The notes under the pieces were generated by a model that saw nothing but the letters and a program-made list of their open reading frames with translations, ran no database searches and was not told where the DNA came from. The position numbers were made by a program, and so were the translations under genes. From Cryptococcus deneoformans JEC21 (lineage: Eukaryota > Basidiomycota > Tremellomycetes > Tremellales > Cryptococcaceae), in the NCBI RefSeq assembly GCF_000091045.1, contig NC_006679.1, positions 243,941 through 283,940 of the forward strand: a DNA stretch of 40,000 nt, written 5' to 3'. Numbering within the stretch: the stretch's first letter is position 1; every line of letters starts with the position of its first letter. Below are positions 11,561-21,984 of this stretch, one piece after another.

Positions 11561-11905
11561 GCGTGTTTGACTGGAAGTCGTTGCCGGTGTTTTGTTCGTT
11601 GTAGCATATCACCGTGCATACAGTAGCATTTCGGCTGCCTCATACCTTTTGATTAGACAGCCCTTGATTGTTTTGAGCTATTATGCAGAAGAAGAAAGCG
11701 AGGCGAGGTCAGGGTCAGGGCGGAGGTTGCCGCTGTGCCATGAAGAAGGTCCCGGCGATGACGCGGTAGTGGTTTCTCTCTTCGCGTGTGGTGGGCTGAA
11801 CCCCCTTCTCCCTCCAGCGTGGCACTTTGCATCCACCTTTTTCCGTCCTACCTTTTTCTCGACCCAAGTATCCTGTTTGCCCATACCCCAGTAACATCTA
11901 CAGGC
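11561..11905. other. Intergenic region ARP6-ERV29
   Basis: This holds the 3' end of ARP6 and the promoter and leader of ERV29. No gene was seen; the open frames across it have no family resemblance. Confidence 0.5.
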
Positions 11906-13388
11906 ATGTCCCAACGCATTCACCTCAACCCTAACGTCCCTCGTCAGTCGCCTATGATGGGCGGCATCGGCGGCGGGTACGCCCCGGACCCCATCTCCCG
12001 GCCAACCGAGACCCAGAGGTTCAGCGACAATGAGATGCTTGCAAACATCCAAAAGTGGAGTAGCAAGGTTGAAGATGTGATCGAGACTTACACTCAGGTA
12101 AGTTACGTGCTCGTAGCCGTCCCCGAGCTTCCGCGGCTAGGATTCGGCTTGTGATTGGGAGACGAGCAGAGCGTATGAGATGCTGATTGAAAATAGCCCA
12201 TCCGACCGTATGTGCCTGCCTTGGCCAGGTTCCTCATTGTTGTTACTTTCCTTGAGGGTGAGGATGCTGTTGATTCTGTGTCTGGTATCAGCAGCTGACG
12301 GATGGGCTGCAGACGCTTTGAGAATCCTTACTCAATGGGGTGACCAGTTGTGGTACCTTCAAAAGTCTGTTACATTTGGTTTCTGAACAAACTACTCGCT
12401 GACAATTTGTTGACAGGCATCGACACTTTCCTTGGGGCATTTCCCACTTGTTCCTCTTGATCAACGTCGTGGTATGTCACTTTCGTTAATACCCATTTGT
12501 ACCATCCCGGCAAAAGCTGAAAACTTCTGTACCAGGCCATGCTTGCTGGTTCCTTCGGTGTCATCTCCAAAAGGTACCCCGAATACTCTGTCTTCTGCCT
12601 TCTCGGAGTGGTTGCTACTCAAGGTATGTTGTCCGTTTCCTGACAACGGTCAATCAAAGCTGATGGTTCCCAGGCATTGGTTACGGTCTCCTTTTCGACC
12701 TTTCTTTCTTCCTTCGCAACCTCAGTGTTGTTGGAGGTCTTCTCATGGTTCTCTCCGACTCTTTGCAGAAGAACAAGAAGCTATTCGCTGGCTTGCCCAC
12801 TCTTAGCGAGACTGACCGACGCAAGTAGTACGTCTTGTTTATATCCGATCCGTTCAAAGTCATTAACCTGTCCACAGCTTCCAGCTTGCCGGCCGAATCC
12901 TCCTCATCTTCCTTTTCATTGGTTTCGTCTTCCAAGGCAACTGGTCCTTCGCCCGTGTCATCGTCTCCATCGTCGGTTTGGGCGCCTGTGTCATGGTCGC
13001 CGTGGGCTTTAAGGCCAAATGGAGTGCCAGTTTCCTTGTCGCTCTTTTGAGCATCTTCAATGTCTTCATTAACAATTGGTGGAGCGTCCACGCTGCTCAC
13101 CCTCAGAGGGACTTTCTCAAGTATGACTTGTGAGTAATATTTATACACATGCCATGCGTATAAGTGCTGATGGCATCGCATAGCTTCCAGACCTTGTGTA
13201 AGTGCGAATGACGTGAGACTGGGAATTATAGCTGATTTCGTCATCATAGCCATCGTCGGTGGTCTCTTGTTACTTGTCAACATCGGTCCTGGAGGGTTTT
13301 CCATGGACGAGAAGAAGAAGGCAAGTAGCCAGACTAACAATCGAGTGTGTGCGGCTAACAGGGAGTTGACCTTTGGCAGGTCTATTAA
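11906..13388 (+). CDS. ERV29: ER-Golgi cargo receptor Erv29/SURF4
   Basis: Multi-spanning COPII cargo receptor that packages soluble secretory proteins at the ER and cycles back from the Golgi. Ten exons: 11906-12097, 12197-12257, 12313-12364, 12417-12471, 12536-12623, 12674-12827, 12878-13129, 13184-13197, 13250-13320, 13380-13388; 315 residues. Family marks: [90 protein letters not shown]; several hydrophobic helices span the chain. Exon 8 is 14 nt. The final intron begins with GC (AAG|GCAAGT) and, with the acceptor at 13379, the protein ends KKKVY, a KKxx COPI-retrieval signal as expected for this family. An alternative acceptor at 13361 would add six residues and destroy the signal. The N-terminal 30 residues (Pro/Gly-rich) are variable in the family. 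Confidence 0.94.
13321..13379 (+). other. ERV29: GC-AG terminal intron of ERV29 with tandem acceptors
   Basis: Donor AAG|GCAAGT is the classic GC-intron consensus. Two CTAAC branch sequences lie at 13334-13338 and 13355-13359, followed 23 and 20 nt later by AACAG (ending 13361) and GGCAG (ending 13379). Both acceptors are in phase and reach the same TAA at 13386-13388. Only the second gives the KKVY terminus. Confidence 0.72.
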
Positions 13389-13611
13389 AAATGCCTGCAA
13401 TGAGCAATGTAGCAAAGGGGAAGACAATCAAGATAATCGTCACAGTTTATGCATACATCAAGAGTTTGAATTATTATCTCTTCATTTTTGCCTAGTTTTT
13501 TTAATCTCAGATGATGCAATCGCTGTAGAACAGGCTACATCTAATCTATTCGATAATTATATTTATACAGACAGACAACAATTGTTTTTGGTTACCAGAT
13601 CCGTAAGATAA

Positions 13612-15032
13612 TTAAGCGGAGATTTTGATAACCTGCTTCTTACCAGACACCTCGCCATTCTAAGTTCCAAGTCAACGGTTACTCAGCTAACAGAGATCAA
13701 TCAGTGAAACCCACCTTCAGGGCATCGAAGGCCTTGACAACGTCTTCAAAACCACCGGCAATGACGACAGGGTTGGGCTTGATGCCAAACTTGGTAATTA
13801 ACTCGGGAGTCTTGGCGAAGATTTCTTCACCAAAGGCTCGATCCTCCTTGCTGGCGGGCCAAACTTCAGAGTTGGGGATACGAGGTGTGAAGATGAAATC
13901 CTAGACGCAGTATGTCTCAGCATATGGCACAGTCACAAAACATAACCCACAACACTCACAGCACCGAAGAGTGTGTACATGACAGACCATTCAATCCTGA
14001 GACCAGGATTGATCTGCTTGACCTCGTCGGGAACAGCGAGGATACAATTGAGCTGCTTGCCCTTCTTGCCCATCATACCAATGGTGACCTTGAAAGTGTC
14101 ACCCTCAGAGATGGTATCAAGAGCGTACTCAACACCACCTTCGGTAATCTTCAAAGCCTCGGCAATAGCCTTCTCCTGGTCACGGTAAGAAATGGTAGCG
14201 TCGGCACCGTAAGACTTGGCGAGGTCGAATGAGTGAGGGGAGCAGACACCGAGAACTTTGTAGCCCAGGGACTTGGCCACCTGGATAGCGAAAAGGCCGA
14301 CAGAGGTGGAGGCGCCGTAGACGATGTACTGCGCAAAAAGGTCAGAGAAATACATGTATCAGTGATGAGGTAAGAGACTCACCCAGGGGTTACCAGAAAC
14401 CTTGGTGTCGCCGGGGGGGAAGGCCTTTCCTTGTCGCTGAATGACAGTCTACAATACCCGCTAAGCATTTGCGTTTATTTACATGTCCAAAAGTGCACTT
14501 ACTTGACAAGCAGTGACCCAAGCGACACCGAAAGTGGCGGCGTCCTCCAACTTCATACCCTCAGGAACCACGAAGCACATGTTGCTGTCGACAGCAGCAT
14601 AATCGGCGTAAGAGCCCTCGTCCTTGAAGTAACCACCGTGGACGGTACCGGCAACCTTGTCACCGACCTTGAGAGGGGTTTTGAGGTCAGATCCAACCTT
14701 GACAATGGTACCGGCATAGTCACAGCCGTTGATGACACCAGGAAGTGAGAGGAACTCTGCATGCTTCCAGTCGGTGGGGTTCTAGAGAAAAGTGTGAGCT
14801 GTCAAGTTGTCCCCGGAAGAGGTTATGGTTAACATACTTGTGCAGCGTACTCGACTTTGATGAGGACCTGGTTGGCCTTGGGTTGAGGGACTGGGATCTC
14901 CTTGATAGCGAGTGTGTTGTCCTGTAGAGTTCTTTAGCTGAATCCGGAAATTTCGGTTGGTTGGTCGACAGCTCGACTGACCTCGGTTTGGACCCAGGCG
15001 CGCATAGTTTGAGGGATCTGAGGGACAGACAT
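13612..15032 (-). CDS. Medium-chain dehydrogenase/reductase, ToxD/trans-enoyl-reductase-like
   Basis: Probable NADPH-dependent oxidoreductase of the zinc-free MDR superfamily. Seven exons (15032-14982, 14921-14838, 14781-14503, 14448-14383, 14328-13960, 13900-13715, 13659-13612) encode 360 residues, the usual length. Start ATG 15032 opens MSVPQIPQTMRAWV, typical of the family. Domains: GroES-like fold at 1-150 with NPTDWKHAEF and GCDYAGTIVKVG; Rossmann fold from about 185 with YGASTSVGLFAIQVAKSLGYKVLGVCSPHSFDLAKSYGADATISY (substrate/nucleotide loop). NPTDWKH is characteristic of ToxD-like and stand-alone enoyl reductases in fungi. No zinc-binding Cys cluster is evident. There is no polyketide synthase nearby, so a secondary-metabolite role is not supported; a general quinone or enal reductase is as likely. 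The ERV29 3' end converges on it, 223 bp away. Confidence 0.85.
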
Positions 15033-15814
15033 TATGGAAGAGTTGTTAATCGGTGTGGGAGTAAAACGAGATTGTTGACATTTGTTGGGAGAGAAAGAGG
15101 AAATATCTATGGCAAGGGAACTGTAATATACGTAGGGACTCGGAGGTGGAAGCGAAAGGAAGAAGGCGATCTGCTAATGTAATTTCCGGTGGAGGACGGT
15201 GGAGGTCCTCGGCACCGGCTTTATAGTAAAGCCTGATATAAAAGAAATGTGGAGGAGGCTTTGTAAGGCAGCAAGAATAGTTTACGTAGCCTGATTTGTC
15301 ATGCAACTGAACGACTACCTTCATTCTCGACGTCCTTGATTATTCATTTGCATTTGCGTCTGTATTCACCTTCGATGGCGTGTAAGAGAATACAGACACG
15401 GACAAGAGTAAGCTGCGCTTTGCTGGAGGAACAGTTGATTCTCGATGTTAAAGTGGAGGATGCTTGAGTAAGCAAGCAGACATGGGTGGGACATAGAAAG
15501 TAAGCGCTTATTAAGAAATAATGAAGCGAATAACTCCTCGGCTGGGCATCTTGCTGGGCTTTCGCGATAGAGACAGCTGAGGTGGAGCGAAAAATACGAT
15601 ATTTTACCGTCCAATTGCACCGAACTTTCCTTTCAGATGTCATGTCCAACCTCGACCAAACAGTATGTGAATAATTATATAATGGCAATTGGTAAACTGA
15701 GATATACATACATAATGCGCCGTCTACATACAACGAATATTCTTCCACTCTACAATCAAAAAGGTTTTGGTCTACAAATAAAGTCGTTGCTTAGCCATTA
15801 GCATATGCACAGCA
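15033..15814. other. Intergenic region between MDR gene and the 15.8-16.8 kb gene
   Basis: This is the upstream region of the MDR gene and the downstream region of the next minus-strand gene. A 134-codon frame (15344-15748, minus) crosses it, but its Cys/Ser/Leu-mixed composition and lack of motif suggest chance. I see nothing else. Confidence 0.5.
15220..15225 (-). promoter_or_regulatory. TATA-like element upstream of the MDR gene
   Basis: TATAAA on the minus strand, about 190 bp before the ATG at 15032. A second AT-rich TTTATATC element lies about 15 bp further upstream. Position fits a core promoter with a moderate leader; no transcript evidence. Confidence 0.35.
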
Positions 15815-16803
15815 CTACTCAGTGTCGATGGAATCAATTCGGTTCCAGTCGACATCCATGTCCACATCTCCAATAAAGTGATGTTGTTGCTTTTGTGATG
15901 GTTGCGAATGTTGATGACTGGGCATACCTAACAAGGCATTTCGCTCAAAATCTTCCATCATCTTGGCCATCTCGGCTTCCCTTTCCACCTCTTCAGCTTC
16001 TGCAGCTTCCCTCGCCCATATGTCTTCTTCTATCTCGCTTCGCTCATTCCACGGGCCGTCTTCGACATGTTGATCCAGTTTTCTCAAGAGTTCTCTTTCT
16101 TCATTCTTCATTGTCTCGAGCTCTTCTTCCCAGAACTCGGGGAGGTTGGGATCTGATCCGCCTGTTTCTTGTTCTTCGGAGACGAGAGCGGCGTGGTTTG
16201 CCTTTTTTCTTTGTAAGATTACTATCCGTCTGAATATCTGTTGCGACCATCATAAGCATCACTAAAGTAAATTTATTTAGTAAGTACACATACCTCTTCG
16301 TCGTCTTCCTGAGCCTTCCGCTCGGCCTCATCCTCATCCAGCGTAACACCACTAAGACCAAGACCATCGATTCCGCGCCGTCGATTCAAATTCGCGTCTC
16401 TTGCCTTTCTTCTTCTTTCCCTTTCTTCCATCCGTCTGGAGAACCTTTCCCTCCACATGGCACCTTCTAAAGGTGTTGTCCCTTCCGAAAACAGATCGGT
16501 GTCGCGCGTCCCTAGATCTGATGGGCCAGCGGTTAGGGAAGACGGTAATGACTTCCTTGCTGACCGCTGAAATCTCGTTAACAGCTTGCTTTTACCCGAG
16601 ACAGGAGACGACCGAAAAAGAGGTGCGGGATGTGGCAGTTGCCTTGAGCATGGCGTAGGAGATGAGTGGGGTGGTGAGGAGGAGGATGCAGGCATTGATG
16701 GGCAAACGTTTGAAAATGAGTGCGGGTGTGTGTAAGGGTTGAGTGGAGATGAAGAGAATGGGTAGTTCGTGACAGGTGGAGGGGAGGTGAAGGGGTATCG
16801 CAT
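15815..16803 (-). CDS. Uncharacterised protein, possible RPA-interacting-protein-like N-terminus
   Basis: Two exons (16803-16294 and 16237-15815) encode 310 residues; the acceptor at 16238 is chosen because it restores the acidic C-terminal frame. Residues 1-70 are Ser/Pro/His-rich and probably disordered. Residues 110-140 read TTPLEGAMWRERFSRRMEERERR, a Trp followed by a basic helix, which recalls the W-K-x-x-[FY]-x-x-R-C-x-x-R-[ML] start of RPA-interacting proteins (importer of replication protein A), but the zinc-binding C-terminal part of those proteins is absent. The C-terminal half has long Glu/Ala-rich helices (residues 195-290) that could form a coiled coil, with FWEEELETM and an acidic end. 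The start is the first ATG in the open frame; an upstream GT-AG pair (16938 to about 16899) may be a leader intron. Function is unknown. Confidence 0.6.
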
Positions 16804-17200
16804 AGTCGTGTGTAAGGGCAAATAGTGGATGTGTCCGGGGATCTTTGAGAAAACAAAAGGTCAAGCATGCAGGACGAAAAAGACGCGTCGATGAACATCT
16901 ACAATGTTGACGGGGGGGTAAGAGCGGAGTTCAACTTACCTCCGCAAACATGGAAACCCTCCGTCGGATGTCCTGAGGACGTCCTCGAACCCATGCAGCG
17001 AGGACGTTTCTAGGACATCCGTCGGGTGTCCAGATCTCAGTGCGTTACACGGCCACTTCGGCTGCGGCCCAACCTTGCAACAGCTAACTATTGGGGTAAA
17101 CAAGATAACATGCATGGCGCTTGATCGTATTGCGATAAAATGATCCTACATCGTCAATACCCAAAAACCTTCTATATGGCCCCCTAACAAATTGAACCAT
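16804..17200. other. Intergenic region with inverted repeat
   Basis: Contains a probable leader intron of the minus-strand gene to the left (GTAAGT donor near 16938, TAG acceptor near 16899), a G-rich run near 16911-16918, the inverted repeat annotated separately, and the 3' flank of the UNC-50 gene. No gene seen. Confidence 0.45.
16966..17020. repeat. Imperfect inverted repeat (22-nt arms, 11-nt loop)
   Basis: Arms 16966-16987 and 16999-17020 pair at 18 of 22 positions (nine perfect pairs at each end). The left arm also holds a perfect 12-bp palindrome GAGGACGTCCTC. The motif CCGTCGG(A/G)TGTCC occurs as a direct repeat at about 16961 and 17019. A hairpin in either RNA or a remnant of a small mobile element are both possible. 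Confidence 0.6.
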
Positions 17201-18401
17201 TCACTTCCAGCTTTGCCGGAAGTAAAGCTCCAACGCGTGCTTGGCAGTGTTGAATCCCAATAGACTTAAAAGATATCTTGGTGACGCGTCAGTAGAAATG
17301 CAGACTGGATGACCATCAGACTTACCCGCCAAAGATAGGAAGCAGAGGAGAGAGTAAGATCTGCGAGCGAGCTACGAATGGGAGTGCAGCGTAACCCAAG
17401 TAGGTGACATATACATATTGAACTTGAGCGATCAAGAACAGTGTACTAACAGGGGTATGATTAGCCGAAATAACATACGGTTCGCATGCTGGTAATACTT
17501 ACTTTCCGGCCCAGAGACACACCCAGTTGTCTCGGACGACTAAAACGGCCAATGGCAATAGTCCAACGTAGACAGTCAAGAACATTGGGAAGAACGAGTT
17601 CACAGCGACATCGAACGCATATGCAAATTCCACCCTGTTATCTGATGCTGAAGCATGGGGAACAGAGGGCGCGAGGAGGAGGCGGTTAGAGAGGAAGTAG
17701 AGGATTGTCGCGACGGCGAGCGAAGAAAGAAGGAAATCTCGAAAGATCATGAGAAGAGGCAAGGTTATGAGGTTTGAGAAAGGGAGGCGGTATACGAGTG
17801 ACCAAGCGACACCGGCAGCTGCGTTCAAGGGTCAGCACCACAATGTCAGATAACCGATCAGCGGGGTGTTATACCTGCTAAGCATCCTGCTATCAGGATG
17901 AGCATTGCTGGGCTAATTACAAGTCAGCATTGTTTCCGGTGAGCGTGTTGCTCCTCATCCACTCACTCGTCTCGCGCCCACTGATTCTTCGTTTGCTTGC
18001 TATTATACGAACGTGCTCCGTCAAGCTCCGATAGTCTTATAGTAGGACGAACACTCACTGATGGTATGTCTGTTTATACACTCTTCTAGGGGCAACGACC
18101 AAATATGTCAGTTGCCAAAAAGCCAGCTCAAAGTCCTGCATAATGCCTTCATCGTCAGCCCAACCGCAGCCCATTTTCTGGATGTCTGGAAACGTACCAT
18201 GCTCCTGAATTTCGTTAATCTCTTCAACTGCGTAGACAATCCTCCTCTTCCTGTTCCCAGTCCAGTATCCATCTCTATGCCTAGACCCATATTTCTTGAG
18301 CCTCCAAACCCTGCACCGCCCGAAAGATCCCATCTTCGAGAATCACCACCGGTTGAAGAAGGGTGTGATGATCCCGAAAGAGGCAAAAGCGGAGACGCCA
18401 T
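17201..18401 (-). CDS. GMH1: UNC-50 family Golgi membrane protein (Gmh1)
   Basis: Multi-spanning Golgi/ER membrane protein; yeast Gmh1 interacts with the Arf exchange factors Gea1/2. Seven exons on the minus strand (18401-18198, 18135-18059, 17999-17967, 17912-17875, 17818-17503, 17445-17326, 17276-17201) encode 287 residues, within the family range. Marks: LTKFRSMDFELAFWQLTYLVVAPRRVYKQTYHHKQTKNQWARDDPA (highly conserved entry segment, residues about 57-105), VEFAYAFDVAVNSFFP, WAGNTLFLIAQVQYVYVTYLGYAALPF, and a short cytosolic C-terminus. Five to six hydrophobic helices are visible. The first ~55 residues are Gly/Ser-rich and variable. Start ATG 18401 is the only one that precedes the conserved part in frame. 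Secure. Confidence 0.93.
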
Positions 18402-19294
18402 TTTTGGACGCAGACGGATGGATGACAGCTTGTAAAGTTACTAGCCCCTTGACGGCTCGAATGCGTGTTTTTGGATTGAAATGGGGTGTTGAAATATAAA
18501 ATGGATAAAAAAACTACAGATAATCCTTGAAGCTACTTGAAACTCGAGACTCCTCTGCTGCGTGGTTGGTTCACCGGCGCTCGGATTTGCTGTTGCTGAG
18601 AATACTCTCTTGTAATTTATTATGTAGTCGGTAATCATTAATGGTTACGTAATATTTTTCTTAATCATAGATGTGGTTTGGTATAGGCGCGGTAAATGTC
18701 AGAGTTAAAGATACATTCTATTAGGTAGGGATGTAAATCCTTCCAATAAACATCATGTAGATGATAACTCTACCTTCAGTGCAGAGACACTGTAAATGAG
18801 ATCATTTTACCGTCCTACGTCAAGTATAATAAAGTGGAACCGTAGATGGATGGATAAGAAGCTTAAGACTACGAGTAATAACAATAATTAATTATTCCGC
18901 GGTATTTTGATTCCATTTAAACCAAGCTTCGTTATGATAGCAAGTAAGCTGAATAAATCATGCATACGGCACAGCCGTTGTTCTCAAAGACATTACACAT
19001 ATCCGGGTCAAACATCACAATAATCGCTTGAACAAGGAAAATAAAGAAACTACAGGAGATGAATACTTATAATTGTTGACCTACCCTAAACGGAACCGTG
19101 AGAGGAAAAGTGAAAGGCTATGAGCTAAAGTACAGTCACACATAGTCAAGCTAGCATATGGGATCAAAATGAGAAAGTCAAAAAGAGGCTCAGGAGACGT
19201 CATGTTCATCAAGTCGTAAGTTCGTTAAATCGTCGTACAAATCGGTCGAATTCGGTTCGTGTTTAAATGATCTGACTCAAAGGACAGGGTATGC
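18402..19294. other. AT-rich intergenic region
   Basis: This 893-bp stretch holds the UNC-50 promoter and the 3' flank of the Rab-like gene. It is richer in A/T than its surroundings, with ATTAATTATT-type runs near 18886-18896. No convincing frame, tRNA or repeat was seen. Confidence 0.5.
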
Positions 19295-21984
19295 TTATAC
19301 GCAACACCCAGACTTCTTCTCCTTGTCCAAACCCCTGGGGTTTGTTGAAGGATCAACGAGGATAACACTGTCCTTGTGTCTCAGCACTCTCTCCCTCTCA
19401 ATCTTGTCTTTCCGTTCCACGAGGATTGACGAGATGGCTTTAAATAGTTTTTCCACGCCTGAGTTGACAAATCAGTACCGGCTCCAGATAAACAAGACGA
19501 GCTGACTTACCTTCACCTGTGAGAGCACTGCACTCTCCCAATCTGACATTCTCCACTTGAACGCCCCATTCGTCCTCCACTTCTTCCAATTCCCCTATCA
19601 ATCTGGGATCCCTTCCCAGGCTTCCAGCTCTACTTCTGACCTGATTTACCTTATAAGATGGATTTCCAAGGACCGGCAAAGACCTATTGGTACCCCCCAA
19701 AAGTTCTTCGGACTCTCTCCTTTTCACTCCTGCCCCAAATTCACCAAGAGCCTCTGCCACACCAGGTCCTTCGCCCATTTTCCACCCACCTCTGGACCAT
19801 TCGTCAGATTTCCGACGAGCGTTACGATCGGAACCATATGAAGGAAAGAGGGGGCTGCTTTCAACCCTAGTTCGTGGTGAGGAGGGAAGTTGAGGGGGAT
19901 TGAAAGACGACGACCCAGGTGACGAAGTCTGAAGTGGCGGAGGGGAGGGTGCTTCTGTGAGCTGATGTAAGCTAGATATGGCACCACTCATGCTGACTGT
20001 CCGGTTCAAACCCAACACCTCAGATATGCCTGAGATAGAAAATCTACCCCCGGATGAACGATGACCAGGTGAAGAGGTCGGAGAAGCTAATAAAGGGCCG
20101 ACAGGCTCAGTAAAAGTCGCCGAAGTCGGACCAGTTGGTGACTGCAATGTGGGGAACTCTAGCCGCGAAGGAGAGGTAGCAAGACTGGTAGATGCAGAGT
20201 TAGTGACCTTAACAGGAAAAGGTTTTGCACTGTGTCTTCTTGATCGTTTTTCATTTGCAATCTCCTTCGCTTTGCTTTTTTCTGGAGAAACTGGGATGTC
20301 TTTCGGACTGGGGAAGGGCACAGACGCCAGTGGGCGTGGTGAATCAGCAGAATGCCTGGAAGAAGAACTGATAGGCGCTGAGCGAAGAGTAGGTTCGGTA
20401 ATGTGAGAGCTATAAGAATGAATCCGGGTGGACGGCGCGCGGGAAATGGTCGGGGTTGGTGAGGGGGAATCAATACGAGAAGTAGAGGTTGAAGAGCGGA
20501 AAAGACTTCTTTGTGGCGGTGAAGTCATCGGCGTAAGGACGGGTGGTGGTGGAGACGGCGGGCTGATCCAGGACCTAATCATCTCTTTGGCAAAATCGAA
20601 CCTATGTCTCGTCAGTTCGTTTCGCCAAGAATCACAACCATACTCACTCCACCTCCCTCCTATCGTTTAAGTCAATCTTTGCTCCAGCCACAAAGATGAC
20701 GGTCTCTTTTGGTACACTTCTTCCCAACTCCTCAAGCCAGCTTCGAACATCTTCGAAACTCTGTTTGTCAGAGATGTCGTAAACCAACACACATACGTGT
20801 GCTCCTCTGTAATAGATGGGGGCCATAGAACGAAAGCGTTCTTGCCCAGCAGTGTCCCAAATTTGAAGTTTGACCCTTACACCAGAGTGCACAAGCTTGC
20901 GGGTATGGAGAGAAGAGCCGATTGTGGCGGGTGCGGGAGTAACAGAGAATGTGCGAGTGGTGTATCTCAAAATCAGTGACGTTTTGCCCACGCCTTGTGA
21001 CCCAAGCAATACAACTTTCGCCTCCAAACCGTCAGGCCCTCCAAGATCTGGTAGCGCCAAATCACTTGCACTAAATGCTCTTGGGGTGACAGATCCAGAT
21101 CCGGCATCTGAAAATGCTCGGGAAGGACCAGGTGACCCCGACCTTACTTGGCTATAAGAGCTTGCTCTAAGGACACTGGTCGCTCTGAGCTTCCTTTCTC
21201 GGGAATCAGCACTCCGGCTTTCGGCCATACGGACAGATACAGGCCCGTGAGGATAAGCTGTTTGACTTCGTCTAGGGCGCGGTGGTGGTCCCATCGATTT
21301 CGGTCTGGGCGGTTTGGGATCAGTAGATGAAGATGACTTTACTCTGGCCTGTGAGGGTGTTCCACTTGACGTGCCAAGCTTTGGAGAAGGCGTGCGATGC
21401 GAAGGAGATGAATCGAAAGATTCAATGTCTATGGACAGTGTGGGCAATCGCCGAGGAGTTGTGCTAGTACTTCCAGACGACTCGCCGGAGTGAACGCTAC
21501 TAGGCTCAGCTTCGGTCCCCAGTACATCATACCGGTGGTAAGAGTGGTCATCCGCTGGTGGCGCGAGTTTAATCATCATCGTTGGTCCTAAAACCTTTCT
21601 TCGAGGGGGTGAAGGCTCTGGGGTTGGCGGTAACGGAGTCTGAGGGTGTATATCCGGGGTAAGATCTGCCAAGCCCACCGCTGAGCCCTGGGGGGCAGAT
21701 GGCGACGTCTCAGCATGTGGCATAATAGCATTCGTAGGCACTACATCTGGCTGAGCCGGGCCAAGAGCTGAGAATGTCTGTTGCTGAGGCATAGGGTAAG
21801 AAGATGTATGTCGTTGCTGAAACGTGGAAAACGATGTTCCTTGCGGTGGCAAAGGGATGGGCAGAGCGATATGGGGAGGCACAGGAGGGAGTTCAGCGTG
21901 GGCGGGGACAGAGCCACTGGACGATGTGAAGAGCTCCGTATCTGAGAATGGCCGGTGTGGAAGCGGGGTAGCAAGGACGCTCAT
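19295..21984 (-). CDS. Rab-like small GTPase with long N-terminal extension and large internal insertion
   Basis: Three exons (21984-20648, 20601-19511, 19458-19295) encode 863 residues, four times a normal Rab (about 200). Residues 1-320 are Pro/Ser/Thr-rich and disordered. The G domain starts at about 323: G1 GSQGVGKTS (328-336), G2 Thr in ATIGSS, G3 WDTAGQE (376-382), RabF-like FRSMAPIYYRGA, VLVYDISDKQSFEDV. G4 reads GAKID (434-438) where Rabs have NKxD, so the Asn is Ala. The chain then runs FAKEMIRSWIS and enters a ~330-residue Ser/Pro/Arg-rich insertion before GECSALTGEGVEKLF (G5, SAL instead of SAK, 804-806). The C-terminus is SGCCV, a prenylation-type end. The sequence is nearest the Rab5/21/22 group. 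Membrane trafficking is the likely area; altered nucleotide specificity or weak binding is possible. Start ATG 21984 is the first in the frame. Confidence 0.88.

Noticed and set aside
13213..13611. 132-codon frame overlapping the ERV29 end
   Set aside because: It is the read-through of the ERV29 terminal intron; splicing to KKVY explains it better.
13612..15032. Trans-acting enoyl reductase serving a polyketide synthase
   Set aside because: The protein belongs to a similar MDR group, but no synthase or tailoring gene is in the window.
15344..15748. 134-codon minus-strand frame
   Set aside because: No family resemblance, sits in the MDR promoter region, and its composition looks like translated non-coding DNA.
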